Source of the DNA: Bacteroidota bacterium
GTDB taxonomy: Bacteria > Bacteroidota > Bacteroidia > Palsa-965
Assembly (NCBI GenBank): GCA_006218065.1
Contig: VBWE01000026.1
Span: 1 to 48,188, forward strand
Length of the DNA stretch: 48,188 nt
Direction: 5' to 3'
Part shown: positions 1 to 11,800 of the stretch, piece after piece
How positions within the stretch are numbered: the first letter of the stretch is position 1
Layout: the number at the start of each line of letters is the position of its first letter
Made by a program: the position numbers and the translations under genes
Notes under the pieces: generated by a model
Databases searched by the model: none
The model's input: only the letters and a program-made list of their open reading frames with translations
Told to the model about the DNA's origin: nothing

Positions 1-2037
1 GGACAAACAAACATTTTATGTAACGGACAATGTACCGGTTCTGCAACAGTTACTCCAAGCGGTGGCACTGGCCCATACACCTATTCATGGGCGCCAAGCG
101 GAGGAACGGCTGCAACTGCTACCGGGCGTTGCGCGGGAACTTATACGGTTACTGTTACCGATGCGAACGGTTGTACAATTACGCGAACTTATAACATCAC
201 ACAACCGCCCGCACTCAGCACCACCGGCGGACAAACAAACGTGGTTTGTAACGGACAATGCAACGGATCTGCTACTGTAACACCAAGCGGAGGAACAGGT
301 CCATATACTTATTCGTGGGCGCCCAGCGGAGGAACGGGCACTTCTGCATCCGCACTTTGTGCAGGAACTTATACGGTTACAGTTACCGATGCAAACGGTT
401 GTACAACTACAAGAACATACACCATCACGCAACCGCCGGCCATCACCACCAGCGGCGCACAGACAAACATACTTTGTAACGGACAGTGTACCGGCTCTGC
501 CACTGTAACCGTACTTACGGGAACAGGTCCATTCACCTATGCCTGGGCGCCAAGCGGAGGAACAGGAACTTCTGCTTCTGCACTTTGTGCGGGAACATAT
601 ACTGTAACAGTAACCGGAGCCGGCGGATGTACCGCAACACGAACATTTACTATCACACAACCGCCCGCACTTTCCACAACCGGTGGACAAACAAACGTGG
701 TTTGTAATGGCCAATGCAACGGATCTGCCACTGTAACACCGAGCGGAGGGACAAGTCCATATTCATATTCATGGGCGCCTTCCGGTGGAACAGGTGCAAC
801 AGCTTCTGCACTTTGCGCAGGAACCTATACCGTTACTGTTACCGATGCGAACGGTTGTACAAGTACAAGAACATACACCATCACACAGCCGCCGGCCATC
901 ACCACCAGCGGCGCGCAGACAAACGTACTTTGTAACGGAGCATGCACAGGTTCTGCTACTGTAACAGTACTCACCGGAACAGGTCCATTCACCTATGCCT
1001 GGGCCCCAAGCGGCGGAACGGGTGCAACAGCTTCTGCACTTTGCGCGGGAACATATACTGTAACTGTAACCGGCGCAGGCGGATGTACCGCAACACGAAC
1101 ATTTACTATTACTCAACCACCCGCACTGAGTACTACCGGCGGACAAACCAACATTCTCTGCAACGGGCAGTGTACCGGCTCGGCAACAGTTACCGCAAGC
1201 GGAGGAACAGGCCCATATACATATTCATGGGCGCCCAGCGGTGGAACCGGGACTTCTGCATCCGCACTTTGTGCAGGAACATATACTGTTACTGTAACGG
1301 ATGCCAACGGATGTACGATCACAAGGACTTACAACATCACACAACCGCCAGCACTTTCCACTACCGGCGGACAAACCAACATTCTGTGCAACGGGCAGTG
1401 CACCGGTTCAGCAACTGTTACCGCTTCCGGAGGTTCTTCACCGTACACGTATGCATGGGCTCCTTCCGGTGGAACAGGTACATCTGCATCTGCACTTTGT
1501 TCGGGAACATACACCGTTACAGTTACTGATGCAAACGGTTGTACCATCACAAGAACTTATAACATCACCCAGCCGCCCGCACTCAGCGCTTCTGCAGCAG
1601 CCACACCGGCCACCTGCGGAGGAAGCAACGGTTCGGCAACAGTTACTCCCACAGGCGGAACGGGCGCTTATACATATTCCTGGGCGCCTTCCGGCGGAAC
1701 CGGGGCGACAGCAACTGGGCTTTCAGCAGGTGCGTATACAGTTACTGTAACGGATGCGAACGGTTGCACGACAACAACCATCGCGAACGTCACCACAACC
1801 GGCGGCATCACAGCGAACATCACCGCATCAACCAACGTGCTTTGCTTCGGAGGAGCAACCGGATCGGCAACGGCAGCAGGCTCCGGCGGCTCAGGACCTT
1901 ATACATATTCGTGGGCCCCAAGCGGCGGCAGTGCAGCCACTGCAACCGGGCTGATCGCAGGAACTTATACAGTAACTGTTACTGATGCATTCAGCTGCGT
2001 GGCAACGGCAACGGTTACTATCACGCAACCGCCGCAA
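1..2037 (+). repeat. Tandem 228-bp SprB repeats, nine units
   Basis: The first cysteine codon of each unit falls at 19, 247, 475, 703, 931, 1159, 1387, 1615 and 1843, an exact spacing of 228 bp (76 codons). The first units partly alternate between an ITTSGAQTN type and an LSTTGGQTN type, so part of the array has a 456-bp higher-order period. Confidence 0.9.
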
Positions 2038-5000
2038 CTCACCGCATCAGCCTCTTCTTCACCGGTGCTTTGTAACGGTGGTGCAACAGGTTCTGCAACC
2101 GTTACCGCTTCGGGTGGAACAGGTGCGCTCACGTATGCATGGACTCCTTCCGGCGGAACCGGAACTACAGCCACAGGTTTGACTGCTGCTACTTATACGG
2201 TAACAGTTACCGATGCAAACGGATGTACAACAACTGCAACAACAACAGTTACGCAGCCCACTGCACTGACGGCAAATATTTCCGCTTCAACAAACATTTC
2301 CTGCAACGGTGGTTCCAATGGTTCTGCAACAGTTTCTGCTGCCGGCGGAACAGGCGCTTATACTTATTCATGGGCTCCCTCGGGTGGAACAGGAACAACA
2401 GCAGGTTCGCTTGCCGTCGGATCATATACGGTAACTGTTACTGATGCGAACGGATGTACAACAACTGCAACAGTAACCATCACTGAACCGACTGCTGTTA
2501 GCGGAGTAACTTCTTCCACACAAGCCACATGCGGAGCATCCAATGGATCGGCTTCGGTTGTAGCTTCCGGCGGAACAGGAGCTTATACGTATTCATGGGC
2601 GCCTACTGGCGGAACCGGATCAACTGCAAACAGTCTTGCTTCAGGTAACTATACGGTCACAATAACTGATGCAAATGGTTGTACAGGAACTGCAACAGTA
2701 AACGTTGCCAACGCCGGCGGACCCACTGCAACGATCACCGCTTCCACAAACGTTTCCTGTTTCGGTGGTAACAACGGAACAGCAACCGCTTCTGCTTCCG
2801 GTGGAACAGGTCCTTATACGTATGCATGGACACCTTCCGGTGGAACCGGTGCAACAGGCACGGGCATGATCGCAGGTAACTACACCGTAACAGTTACTGA
2901 TGCGAACGGTTGTACGAATACAACAACAGTAGCCATCACCGAACCGCCGCAACTCACCGCATCGGCTTCTTCTTCACCTGTACTTTGTAACGGTGGCGCA
3001 ACAGGTTCTGCAACCGTTACCGCTTCGGGTGGAACAGGTGCACTCACCTACTCCTGGGCGCCATCCGGCGGAACCGGTACAACTGCCACAGGTTTGACTG
3101 CGACGACTTATACGGTAACAGTTACCGATGCAAACGGATGTACCGTAACAGCAACAACAACTGTTACACAACCCACTGCATTAACTGCAAACATTTCTGC
3201 TTCGACAAACGTTTCCTGCAATGCAGGCAATAACGGTTCTGCAACTGTTACTGCTTCCGGTGGAACGGGTGCGTATACTTATAACTGGGCGCCGAGCGGC
3301 GGAACAGGAACTACCGCAGGTTCGCTTATCGCAGGTGCGTACACGGTTACGGTTACTGACGCGAACGGATGTACAACAACTGCAACGGTAACCATCACCG
3401 AACCGACTGCTGTTGCAGGAGTAACATCATCAACTCAGGCGACCTGCGGAGCATCCAACGGATCGGCTTCCGTTGTAGCTTCCGGCGGAACAGGCGCATA
3501 TACGTATTCTTGGGCGCCCACAGGCGGAACAGGATCAACTGCAAACAGTCTTGCTTCGGGTAACTACACCGTTACAATAACTGATGCAAACGGTTGTACC
3601 GGAACTGCAACAGTAAACGTTGCCAACGCCGGCGGACCTACTGCAACAATAACTGCTTCAACCAACGTTTCCTGCTTCGGCGGAAACAATGGAACAGCAA
3701 CCGCTTCAGCTTCCGGTGGAACAGGTCCTTATACGTATGCGTGGACGCCTTCCGGTGGAACCGGTGCAACAGGTACAGGTATGATCGCAGGTAACTACAC
3801 CGTAACAGTTACTGATGCAAACGGTTGCACGAATACAACAACAGTAGTCATCACCGAACCGCCGCAACTCACCGCATCAGCTTCTTCTTCACCTGTACTT
3901 TGTAACGGCGGTGCAACAGGTTCTGCAACTGTTACCGCTGCAGGCGGAACAGGCGCACTGACTTATGCGTGGACTCCTTCAGGCGGCAGCGCAACTACTG
4001 CCACAGGTTTAACCGCCGCTACTTACACAGTTACAGTAACCGATGCAAACGGTTGCACGACAACTGCAACAACAACAGTTACACAGCCCACTGCATTAAC
4101 TGCAAACATTTCTGCCTCCACAAACGTTTCCTGCAACGCGGGTAACGATGGTTCTGCAACAGTTACTGCTTCGGGCGGAACTGGTGCGCTGACTTATGCC
4201 TGGGCTCCTTCCGGTGGAACAGGTGCAACGGCAAACTCACTTGTTGCAGGCGGATATACCGTTACAGTTACCGATGCAAACGGATGTTCAACAACCGCTA
4301 CGGTAACCATCACCGAACCGACCGCTGTTGCAGGAGTAATGTCTTCCACACAGGCCACTTGCGGAGCATCCAACGGAACAGCTTCCGTTGTGGCTTCGGG
4401 CGGAACCGGTGCATATACATATTCATGGGCTCCTGCCGGTGGAACTGCTTCGACTACCACAGGCGTACCTGCGGGCAACTATACAGTTACCATCACCGAT
4501 GCAAACGGGTGTACTGCAACAGCAACAGTAGCTGTTACAAATGCAGGCGGCCCGACAGCAACATTATCCGCATCCACAGATGTAACCTGCTTCGGTGCAA
4601 ATGACGGAAGCGCAACGGTTACTTCTGCCGGGGGAAGCAACCCGATCACGTATGCATGGACGCCTTCGGGCGGTTCCGCTGCAGCGGCAACAAACCTCGG
4701 ACCGGGAACATACACCTGCACGGTAACCGATGCCAACGGATGTTCTTCTACGGCAACCGTTACCATCACAGAGCCGCCGCAATTAGTAATCACAAGTTCA
4801 AGCCAGGTAGATATCCTCTGCTTTGGTAACAACACCGGTTCGGCAACTGTTGCCGCATCGGGCGGAACAGGTGCTTATGCATATGCGTGGGTTCCTTCCG
4901 GTGGAACCGGGGCAACAGAAAGCAACCTGGTTGCCGGTGGCTATACTGTTACAATTACGGATGCGAACGGATGTACCACTACACAGACGTATACCATCAC

Positions 5001-6927
5001 CGAACCGCCGCAACTCACACTCGCCGCTGCCGGTTTTGATGCCACATGCTTCGGCGCATGCGACGGGCAGGTTGTGGTTATCCCCGCCGGCGGAACACAG
5101 CCTTATGCTTTTGCATGGAACACAGGATGCACTTCACCCAGTTGCAACAGCATGTGCGCAGGAACGTATTCCATTACAGTTACCGATGCCAACACATGCA
5201 CCGTGAGCGGAACAGCAACAGTCAACGATCCGCCGCAGCTGCAACTGAGCACTTCCGTTGTGGATGCACACTGTAACCAGGCCGATGGTTCTGCAACAGT
5301 TACTGCAACGGGCGGAACAGGAGCTTATACGTATAGCTGGTCGCCTTCCGGTGGAACCGGCGCAACAGAAAACAACCTGGTGCCCAACGTATATACCGCA
5401 ACGGTTACCGATGCCAACGGATGTACATCAACCGCTACGGCAACCGTAGGAAACCTGAACGGGGTTAACGTGCAGGTGAGCAATACAACAAACGCAACCT
5501 GTTTCGGCGCCTGCGACGGACAAGCGACGATCACACTCAGCGGAGGCAATGCACCATATACTATTGCATGGCCATCGGGTGGAAATGCAACTACAGAAAC
5601 AAATCTCTGTGCAGGAAATTTCGTGGTGAACGTTACCGATGTGGACGGCTGTCCCAGCACAGCAACCATAACAATCACCGAACCGCCGCAGCTGCAGGTA
5701 ACCACGAACACACCGCCGGTAATCTGCATCGGGCAGAACGTAACGCTCACAGCAAATATTTCCGGGGGAACAGCGCCTTACACGGAAGTATGGACACCTT
5801 CAGGCCCGAACGTTTCTCCGACTACGACAACAACCTACACGGTAAACGTCACCGATGCAAACGGATGTACAACAGCCGCACAAACAGTAACGGTAACGGT
5901 TAATCCCGCCCTGAACGTAGTTGCTTCACCCAACGTGTCCATCTGCCCGGGCGCTAACACACAGCTCTCTGCTGTTGGAAACGGCGGAGACGGTAACCTG
6001 ACATATACCTGGACTCCCGCACCCGGCGCCGGAAATCCGGTTACTGTCTCTCCGTCAAGCACAACGGTTTACACGGTAACAATTACCGACGGATGCGGAA
6101 CGCCCGCTGCTGTTTCTACCGTTACTGTTACCGTACTCAGCCCACCCGCAGTGGTGTTCACATCCGATGTGCAGTCGGGTTGCGCACCGCTTTGTGTTTC
6201 ATTTACCAATACCACTCCGAGCGCTACTTCATGCTCCTGGGATTTTGGTGACGGCGGCACCGATAACACAACATGCAACCCGGTGTACTGCTACAATACT
6301 CCAGGAGCCTATGATGTAACACTCACTGTAAGCGATGCAAACGGTTGCGTTTCCACGCTGCTGATACCCGCGTACATCAACGTGTTCCCTATCCCGGTTG
6401 CTGAGTTTACGTACGGACCGCAGCCCACCACCATCCTCAATCCGACCATCTCATTTACCGATCAGTCTATCGGCGCAAGTTCCTGGAACTGGAACTTCGG
6501 TGATCTGCTCAACTCCGCTTCCAGCCTGCAAAACCCGAGCTTCACCTATGCAGATACCGGTTGCTACGATGTTACACTGACCATCACCAATGCCAGCGGA
6601 TGTACTGCTGATACCACGCATCAAGTTTGTATCGAAGGAGACTTCGTGATCTATGCACCGAATGCCTTCACTCCGAATGATGACGGTAAGAACGACCTGT
6701 TCCTCCCGGTCGGCGTCGGTATCGATGAAGCCAATTTCGAAATGTGGATTTTCGATCGCTGGGGTAATATGATTTATTACACGGACAACCTGTACAAAGG
6801 ATGGGACGGACATGCTCACCAGGGTGAAGAAGTTGCACAGATCGATACCTATGTCTGGAAAATCAAACTGAAAGACATCCTGGGCAACAAGCACAGCTAT
6901 ATCGGAAAAGTAAGTCTCATTAAATAA
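1..6927 (+). CDS. Giant SprB-repeat adhesin with CHU_C domain (5' truncated)
   Basis: The reading frame is open from base 1, so the true start lies outside the window; 2308 residues are visible. About 25 SprB-type repeats of roughly 76 residues fill bases 1-5700 (each with a CNG or CFG cysteine, PYTYSW, GTYTVTVTDANGC). Two Ig/PKD-like modules follow, then PKD domains with WDFGD and WNFGD motifs at about 6240-6600. The C-terminal gliding-motility-associated domain (CHU_C) starts near 6650 with APNAFTPNDDGKND and ends in GKVSLIK. SprB-type proteins are cell-surface adhesins exported by the T9SS, and CHU_C is the type B sorting signal that generally relies on a PorP/SprF-like partner. The repeats are very rich in Thr, Gly, Ser and Ala, with about two Cys per unit. 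The assignment as a T9SS-exported surface adhesin is firm; ligand and gliding role are unknown. Confidence 0.93.
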   Translation, partial: GQTNILCNGQCTGSATVTPSGGTGPYTYSWAPSGGTAATATGRCAGTYTVTVTDANGCTITRTYNITQPPALSTTGGQTNVVCNGQCNGSATVTPSGGTGPYTYSWAPSGGTGTSASALCAGTYTVTVTDANGCTTTRTYTITQPPAITTSGAQTNILCNGQCTGSATVTVLTGTGPFTYAWAPSGGTGTSASALCAGTYTVTVTGAGGCTATRTFTITQPPALSTTGGQTNVVCNGQCNGSATVTPSGGTSPYSYSWAPSGGTGATASALCAGTYTVTVTDANGCTSTRTYTITQPPAITTSGAQTNVLCNGACTGSATVTVLTGTGPFTYAWAPSGGTGATASALCAGTYTVTVTGAGGCTATRTFTITQPPALSTTGGQTNILCNGQCTGSATVTASGGTGPYTYSWAPSGGTGTSASALCAGTYTVTVTDANGCTITRTYNITQPPALSTTGGQTNILCNGQCTGSATVTASGGSSPYTYAWAPSGGTGTSASALCSGTYTVTVTDANGCTITRTYNITQPPALSASAAATPATCGGSNGSATVTPTGGTGAYTYSWAPSGGTGATATGLSAGAYTVTVTDANGCTTTTIANVTTTGGITANITASTNVLCFGGATGSATAAGSGGSGPYTYSWAPSGGSAATATGLIAGTYTVTVTDAFSCVATATVTITQPPQLTASASSSPVLCNGGATGSATVTASGGTGALTYAWTPSGGTGTTATGLTAATYTVTVTDANGCTTTATTTVTQPTALTANISASTNISCNGGSNGSATVSAAGGTGAYTYSWAPSGGTGTTAGSLAVGSYTVTVTDANGCTTTATVTITEPTAVSGVTSSTQATCGASNGSASVVASGGTGAYTYSWAPTGGTGSTANSLASGNYTVTITDANGCTGTATVNVANAGGPTATITASTNVSCFGGNNGTATASASGGTGPYTYAWTPSGGTGATGTGMIAGNYTVTVTDANGCTNTTTVAITEPPQLTASASSSPVLCNGGATGSATVTASGGTGALTYSWAPSGGTGTTATGLTATTYTVTVTDANGCTVTATTTVTQPTALTANISASTNVSCNAGNNGSATVTASGGTGAYTYNWAPSGGTGTTAGSLIAGAYTVTVTDANGCTTTATVTITEPTAVAGVTSSTQATCGASNGSASVVASGGTGAYTYSWAPTGGTGSTANSLASGNYTVTITDANGCTGTATVNVANAGGPTATITASTNVSCFGGNNGTATASASGGTGPYTYAWTPSGGTGATGTGMIAGNYTVTVTDANGCTNTTTVVITEPPQLTASASSSPVLCNGGATGSATVTAAGGTGALTYAWTPSGGSATTATGLTAATYTVTVTDANGCTTTATTTVTQPTALTANISASTNVSCNAGNDGSATVTASGGTGALTYAWAPSGGTGATANSLVAGGYTVTVTDANGCSTTATVTITEPTAVAGVMSSTQATCGASNGTASVVASGGTGAYTYSWAPAGGTASTTTGVPAGNYTVTITDANGCTATATVAVTNAGGPTATLSASTDVTCFGANDGSATVTSAGGSNPITYAWTPSGGSAAAATNLGPGTYTCTVTDANGCSSTATVTITEPPQLVITSSSQVDILCFGNNTGSATVAASGGTGAYAYAWVPSGGTGATESNLVAGGYTVTITDANGCTTTQTYTITEPPQLTLAAAGFDATCFGACDGQVVVIPAGGTQPYAFAWNTGCTSPSCNSMCAGTYSITVTDANTCTVSGTATVNDPPQLQLSTSVVDAHCNQADGSATVTATGGTGAYTYSWSPSGGTGATENNLVPNVYTATVTDANGCTSTATATVGNLNGVNVQVSNTTNATCFGACDGQATITLSGGNAPYTIAWPSGGNATTETNLCAGNFVVNVTDVDGCPSTATITITEPPQLQVTTNTPPVICIGQNVTLTANISGGTAPYTEVWTPSGPNVSPTTTTTYTVNVTDANGCTTAAQTVTVTVNPALNVVASPNVSICPGANTQLSAVGNGGDGNLTYTWTPAPGAGNPVTVSPSSTTVYTVTITDGCGTPAAVSTVTVTVLSPPAVVFTSDVQSGCAPLCVSFTNTTPSATSCSWDFGDGGTDNTTCNPVYCYNTPGAYDVTLTVSDANGCVSTLLIPAYINVFPIPVAEFTYGPQPTTILNPTISFTDQSIGASSWNWNFGDLLNSASSLQNPSFTYADTGCYDVTLTITNASGCTADTTHQVCIEGDFVIYAPNAFTPNDDGKNDLFLPVGVGIDEANFEMWIFDRWGNMIYYTDNLYKGWDGHAHQGEEVAQIDTYVWKIKLKDILGNKHSYIGKVSLIK
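2038..4782 (+). repeat. Three tandem copies of a 915-bp higher-order SprB repeat
   Basis: Blocks starting at 2038, 2953 and 3868 are each exactly 915 bp (305 codons) and each contains four SprB units. A fourth, divergent block begins at 4783. Within a block the cysteine spacing is 231, 228, 228 and 228 bp. Blocks 1 and 2 are almost identical in protein sequence over their last two units but differ at many third codon positions. Confidence 0.88.
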
Positions 6928-6940
6928 AAACTGAACTGGA

Positions 6941-6976
6941 AACGTCCGCTGAAGTTTTTCAGCGGACGTTTTTTTT
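6941..6976 (+). terminator. Intrinsic terminator of the SprB gene
   Basis: A perfect 13-bp stem (AACGTCCGCTGAA, 6941-6953, with 6958-6970) and a 4-base loop run straight into a T tract ending at 6976, 14 bp after the stop codon. Confidence 0.93.
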
Positions 6977-7045
6977 GTGCTCTTTCTTCCCGCTTTTATT
7001 CGCGATTGAATTCGTACCTTAGCCATCCGCAACACATAAACTCTT

Positions 7046-8680
7046 ATGAAGAAAAAAATTACACTGGCTGCTCTTACAGCCCTCTCTGTTTTTCCGCTCA
7101 CGGCACAACCCCCGGTATGGTGGGGCGTACGTTATAACGCACCATCCGACCAGGCCGATGAATCAAGATCAATCGTTGTCGACGCAAGCGGGAACAGTTA
7201 CGTCACCGGCTCCACGTTTAACAGTAACGGAAATCTTGACGTAACAACGATCAAGTACGGCCCCGGCGGACAAACGCTCTGGACTATGAATTATGACGGT
7301 GGAAATGATAACGATGAGGGCAGAAAAGTGTGCATCGACAACAGCGGGAATGTTTACGTTGTAGGTTATACCAAAGTAAGCACCGGCCAGGATATTATAA
7401 CCATCATGTATAATTCAAGCGGCGTGCAGCAATGGGCCACACCATATAATGGCGCAGCAAATACAACGGACGAAGGTCTCGGCATAGATGTCGATGGATC
7501 CGGCAATGTGTATGTTGCAGGATACAGCACGGAAACCGGTATCGATTTCGATGCCGTTACGATTAAATACAATGCCGCAGGCGTTCAGCAATGGGCAATG
7601 ATTTATGACAGCGGCAATTCCGGTAACGATGAACTGCGCGACCTCGATGCAGACGGCAACGGAAATGTTTTTGTTGTGGGATCCTGCGACAGTACAGGTA
7701 TTCAGACCAACGGGCACATGATGACTATTGCGTACAACACATCCGGCGTACAGCAGTGGATGAAGACATACAACGGTTCGGACAACAGTAACGATTACGG
7801 CAAAGCGATCTGTCTCGACAAATTCGGCAACGTGCTTGTTACAGGATACAGTTACCAGACCAACCAGTGGTTCGATTACGTCACGGTAAAATACAATGCT
7901 GCCGGCGCTGAACAATGGAATCAGCGTTACAACTATGGCAACAATCGTTATGACGAATCCTGGGATATTATTGCCGACACACTGGGCAACGTTTATGTTA
8001 CAGGACAAAGCCAAGCAACAGGAAACAACAGTACACCTCCCGATTTTGCAACGATCAAATACGATCCTAACGGATCACAGCAATGGGTGTCACGCTACAA
8101 CGCCCCGAATAACAACGACGACAGGGCTTATGCCATCGCGCTGGATGATTCACTGAATGTATATGTAGCCGGGTACAGCAAAGCAGCAACAACCGATTTT
8201 GATTTTACGACTGTTCGCTATAATAATGCCGGTGTGCAGCAATGGGTACTCACGTATGATAATCCCGTTGCAAGCAACAATGACCGCGTAAACGGGCTCG
8301 CAGTCTGGCCAAACGGAGATGTTTGGGTAACAGGTCCCAGTTCTAACCTGACGAATGACGATTATATGACCATTCGTTACAGCTATTCGACTATCGGCTA
8401 TCTTGAATTCAGCAGTTCCCCGGGCCTTGAACTTTGGCCGAATCCTGCAACGGATCAGATCAGCCTGAAAATTGACGCATCACAACATGTTTTTGCAGAT
8501 GAAATCCTCGTAGATATTTACGATATCAGCGGGCGATCTGTAAAAACGCAAAACCTCATTTCGAATACCGTCGGAAACTATTCGCTTGGTGTCGGAGGTC
8601 TTGGCAAAGGCTCATATATTATTTACATTAAAAACAGTCGTGGACAGGCTATGGGACAATCCCGCCTCATTGTTCACTAA
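7046..8680 (+). CDS. SBBP-repeat (beta-propeller-like) protein, T9SS type A sorting domain
   Basis: This is a 544-residue secreted protein. It begins with a Sec signal peptide (MKKKITLAALTALSVFPLTAQ). About eight repeats of roughly 55-60 residues follow, each with a GNxYVTGxS core, a DxxTIKYN segment and a GVQQW...Y segment, as in SBBP-type beta-propeller repeats. The last ~80 residues (ELWPNPATDQISL to SRLIVH) match the Por-secretion C-terminal sorting domain (type A), so the protein should be exported across the outer membrane by the T9SS and processed there. The start is supported by the signal peptide beginning directly at this ATG. It lies between its own and the upstream gene's terminators, so it is probably monocistronic. 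Cargo function is unknown. Confidence 0.9.
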   Translation: MKKKITLAALTALSVFPLTAQPPVWWGVRYNAPSDQADESRSIVVDASGNSYVTGSTFNSNGNLDVTTIKYGPGGQTLWTMNYDGGNDNDEGRKVCIDNSGNVYVVGYTKVSTGQDIITIMYNSSGVQQWATPYNGAANTTDEGLGIDVDGSGNVYVAGYSTETGIDFDAVTIKYNAAGVQQWAMIYDSGNSGNDELRDLDADGNGNVFVVGSCDSTGIQTNGHMMTIAYNTSGVQQWMKTYNGSDNSNDYGKAICLDKFGNVLVTGYSYQTNQWFDYVTVKYNAAGAEQWNQRYNYGNNRYDESWDIIADTLGNVYVTGQSQATGNNSTPPDFATIKYDPNGSQQWVSRYNAPNNNDDRAYAIALDDSLNVYVAGYSKAATTDFDFTTVRYNNAGVQQWVLTYDNPVASNNDRVNGLAVWPNGDVWVTGPSSNLTNDDYMTIRYSYSTIGYLEFSSSPGLELWPNPATDQISLKIDASQHVFADEILVDIYDISGRSVKTQNLISNTVGNYSLGVGGLGKGSYIIYIKNSRGQAMGQSRLIVH

Positions 8681-8708
8681 ATAGTTAAAAATCATTGCAT
8701 TATATAAT

Positions 8709-8741
8709 AGTCCCGGCCCAAAATCCGGGACTTGCTTTTTT
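8709..8741 (+). terminator. Intrinsic terminator of the SBBP gene
   Basis: AGTCCCGG (8709-8716) pairs with CCGGGACT (8725-8732) around an 8-base loop, followed after TG by CTTTTTT to 8741. It lies 28 bp after the stop codon. Confidence 0.88.
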
Positions 8742-8835
8742 ATCTGATTTTTTAGGATTTCTTATCCTTATTTTGTTATTTTGTATAAGCTATGGAAGGT
8801 GTCGCCCGACATTGACCATAGTAAACTTGGCAAAC

Positions 8836-11800
8836 ATGAAAAAATCTTCCTTGTCCCTTTTGGCGGCATTTATGCTGCCGTTCGTTGTCCTGCACGCGCA
8901 ACCCACCATTTGCACGCCCAACGCAGGTCCCGACCAAACGATTTGCGCGCCTAACTGTGCTACGCTTACGGCAACATTTTGCCCGACAAATGCGACCACA
9001 GCATACACGGTTGCCGCAATTCCGTATGCTCCGGACCCGTTCAATGCAGGCACCGCAGTACCGCTCACCGATGATTCCTGGTCACAGATTATCAACCTTC
9101 CTTTTCCGTTTTGTTTTTACGGAACGGTTTACAACCAGTGCATCATCGGCTCTAATGGCGCGGTGGCTTTCTCGTGGGGTGGTGTCCAGGTTCCTGGTGG
9201 CTATTTCACCTGGCCGATACCCAACACACCGGTACCGACTCTTGCTGCCGGCACACCATACAATTGCATTATGGGCCCCTGGCATGATATGAACCCGAGC
9301 GTCGGCGGAACAATCCGCTATGCAACTTATGGTACTGCGCCCTGCCGCCGTTTTGTTGTAAGCTGGAATGCCGTTCCGATGTATTCCTGCGGAACTCCCT
9401 CTACACAACAGATTACGCTTTACGAAAAAACAAACATCATCGATAACTATCTCCAGAACAAACCGCTTTGCGCCGGATGGAACGGTGGTAAAGCAATCCA
9501 GGCTGTTCAGAATGCTGCCGGCAATACGGCAACTGTTGTCCCGGGACGCAACACACCAACACAGTGGAATGCAAACAACGATGCCCGCCGTTACACACCG
9601 AGCGGTGCTCCTACGTATACCATCAACTGGCTGAACATGTCCACTATGGCATCTGCCGGTAATACCGCTTCCATCAGCGTATGCCCGACTGCAACAACAA
9701 CGTACCAGTTTGAAGTTACTTACACCAACTGCAACAACACAACCGTAACACAAAGCGACCAGGTTGTTGTTACCGCGAGCCAGCTCATTGTAAACATGAA
9801 CCCCACCAACGTAAGCATTTGCCAGGGTGGAAATACACAGCTCAATGGAACCACACCGGGAGCAGTAACATATTCCTGGTCGCCTGCAGCGGGGCTGAGC
9901 GCAACGAATATTCCAAACCCGGTAGCGAGTCCGACAGTGACAACAACATACACCGTGACCGCCACTGATGCGAGCGGTTGCCAGGGAACAGCAACAGTTC
10001 TTGTAACTGTCAACCCGATGATGTCGGCGAATGCCGGGCCTGATGATACAACCTGCGCGGGCACACCGATCCAGCTCAACGCAACCGGCGGGACCAGTTA
10101 CCAATGGTCTCCGGATCCTTCGCTAAGTGCAACAAACATCAGTAACCCGAACGCGACACCGAATGCGACAACGACCTATACGGTACAGGTAACCGACGCA
10201 AACGGTTGCGTAGGTACAGACCAGGTAACGATCAACGTTGCTCCCACTCCGCTGGCGCTGAACTCAACCGGTTTACCGGCCACCTGTTTCGGCACTTGCG
10301 ACGGGCAGGGCATTGTTATACCGAATGGCGGATACCAGCCTTATACTTTTGCCTGGTCTTCAGGCGGAGCCGGGCCGAGTGAGCCTAACCTGTGCGCAGG
10401 AACTTATACCATTACGGTAACAGATGTTGCAGGATGCTCGCAACAACAAACTGTTACCGTCACCGAACCTACTGCAATTGCTTTACAGACAAGTTCTACT
10501 ACTGCAAACTGCGGACAGAGCGACGGTTCTGCTACGGTTACTCCCAATGGCGGAACATCGCCGTATATTATTGCATGGTCGAGCGGCGGAAACCAGACTA
10601 CAGAAAGTAACCTCGCAGCAGGCACATATACTGTTACTGTAACGGATGCGAATAACTGTACATCGCAAACAACGGTTGTTGTACCGAACACTCCCGGTGT
10701 TACAGCACAGGTTACAACGTTCACCAATGTGATATGTAACGGCGCCTGCGACGGAACTGCGGACGGAAGCGGCATTAATGGAACAGCTCCTTACAACTAC
10801 AGCTGGAGCAGCGGTCCGGCCACACAAAACGTAACCAATCTTTGCCCCGGAACATATACGGTTACTGTTACGGATGCCAACGGATGTTCCGGTACAGAAA
10901 CCGTAACCATCACGGAACCTCCCCTGGTTACACTTACTCCACCGGCATCCACAACCATTTGTATCGGTCAGAGTGCTGCATTGCAGGCCACCGGTGCGGG
11001 CGGTGTAGGTCCGTATGTATATGACTGGCAGCCCGGAGCCCTCACAGGTAACCCGGTAAACGTTAACCCGGTTGTAACAACAACCTATACGATGACAGCC
11101 ACTGATGCAAACGGTTGCGTTTCGGCTCCTTCGCAGGTAACGGTAACGGTTAATCCTCCGCTCACAGTTACTCCGTCCGCAGCAGTAACAATCTGCCCGG
11201 GAGGTTCTACTCCTTTGTCTGCAGTCGGAGGTGGCGGTAACGGAACATATACATATACCTGGCAGCCAGGCAACCTGAACGGATCGCCCGTTAACGTTTC
11301 ACCGAACGCGACAACAACATACACCGTAACCGTAAGCGATGGCTGCGGAACACCGGTCGCAACAGGAACTGTAACGGTAACCGTACAAGGTGTTCAGGCT
11401 GTTGTATTCGCTGCATCCACACCTACGAGCGGTTGCGGACCGTTATGCGTAAATTTTGTAAATACCACGCCGAATACGGCAAGTGTACTTTGGGATTTTG
11501 GTGACAACACAACATCCTCAGCAGCATCACCGACGCATTGCTTCACCACGGGCAGCTATAGTATTGAACTCACGGTCACGGATGTAAACGGTTGCACCGG
11601 AACAACGACGATGCCCAACTACGTTACCGTGTATCCCAATCCTGTTGCGGACTTCACGGCATCGCCGATGGTAACCACAGCATTGTCGCCGAATATTAAT
11701 TTCTTCGACCAGTCGCTCGGATCTACAAGCTGGACCTGGTCGTTCGGTGATGTGCTCGGATCATCTTCATCGTTGCAGAATCCGTCGTTCAACTATCCCG

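Noticed and set aside
1-2000. CRISPR-like regular repeats
   Set aside because: The 228-bp period is in-frame coding repeat (SprB units) with no short repeat-spacer structure.
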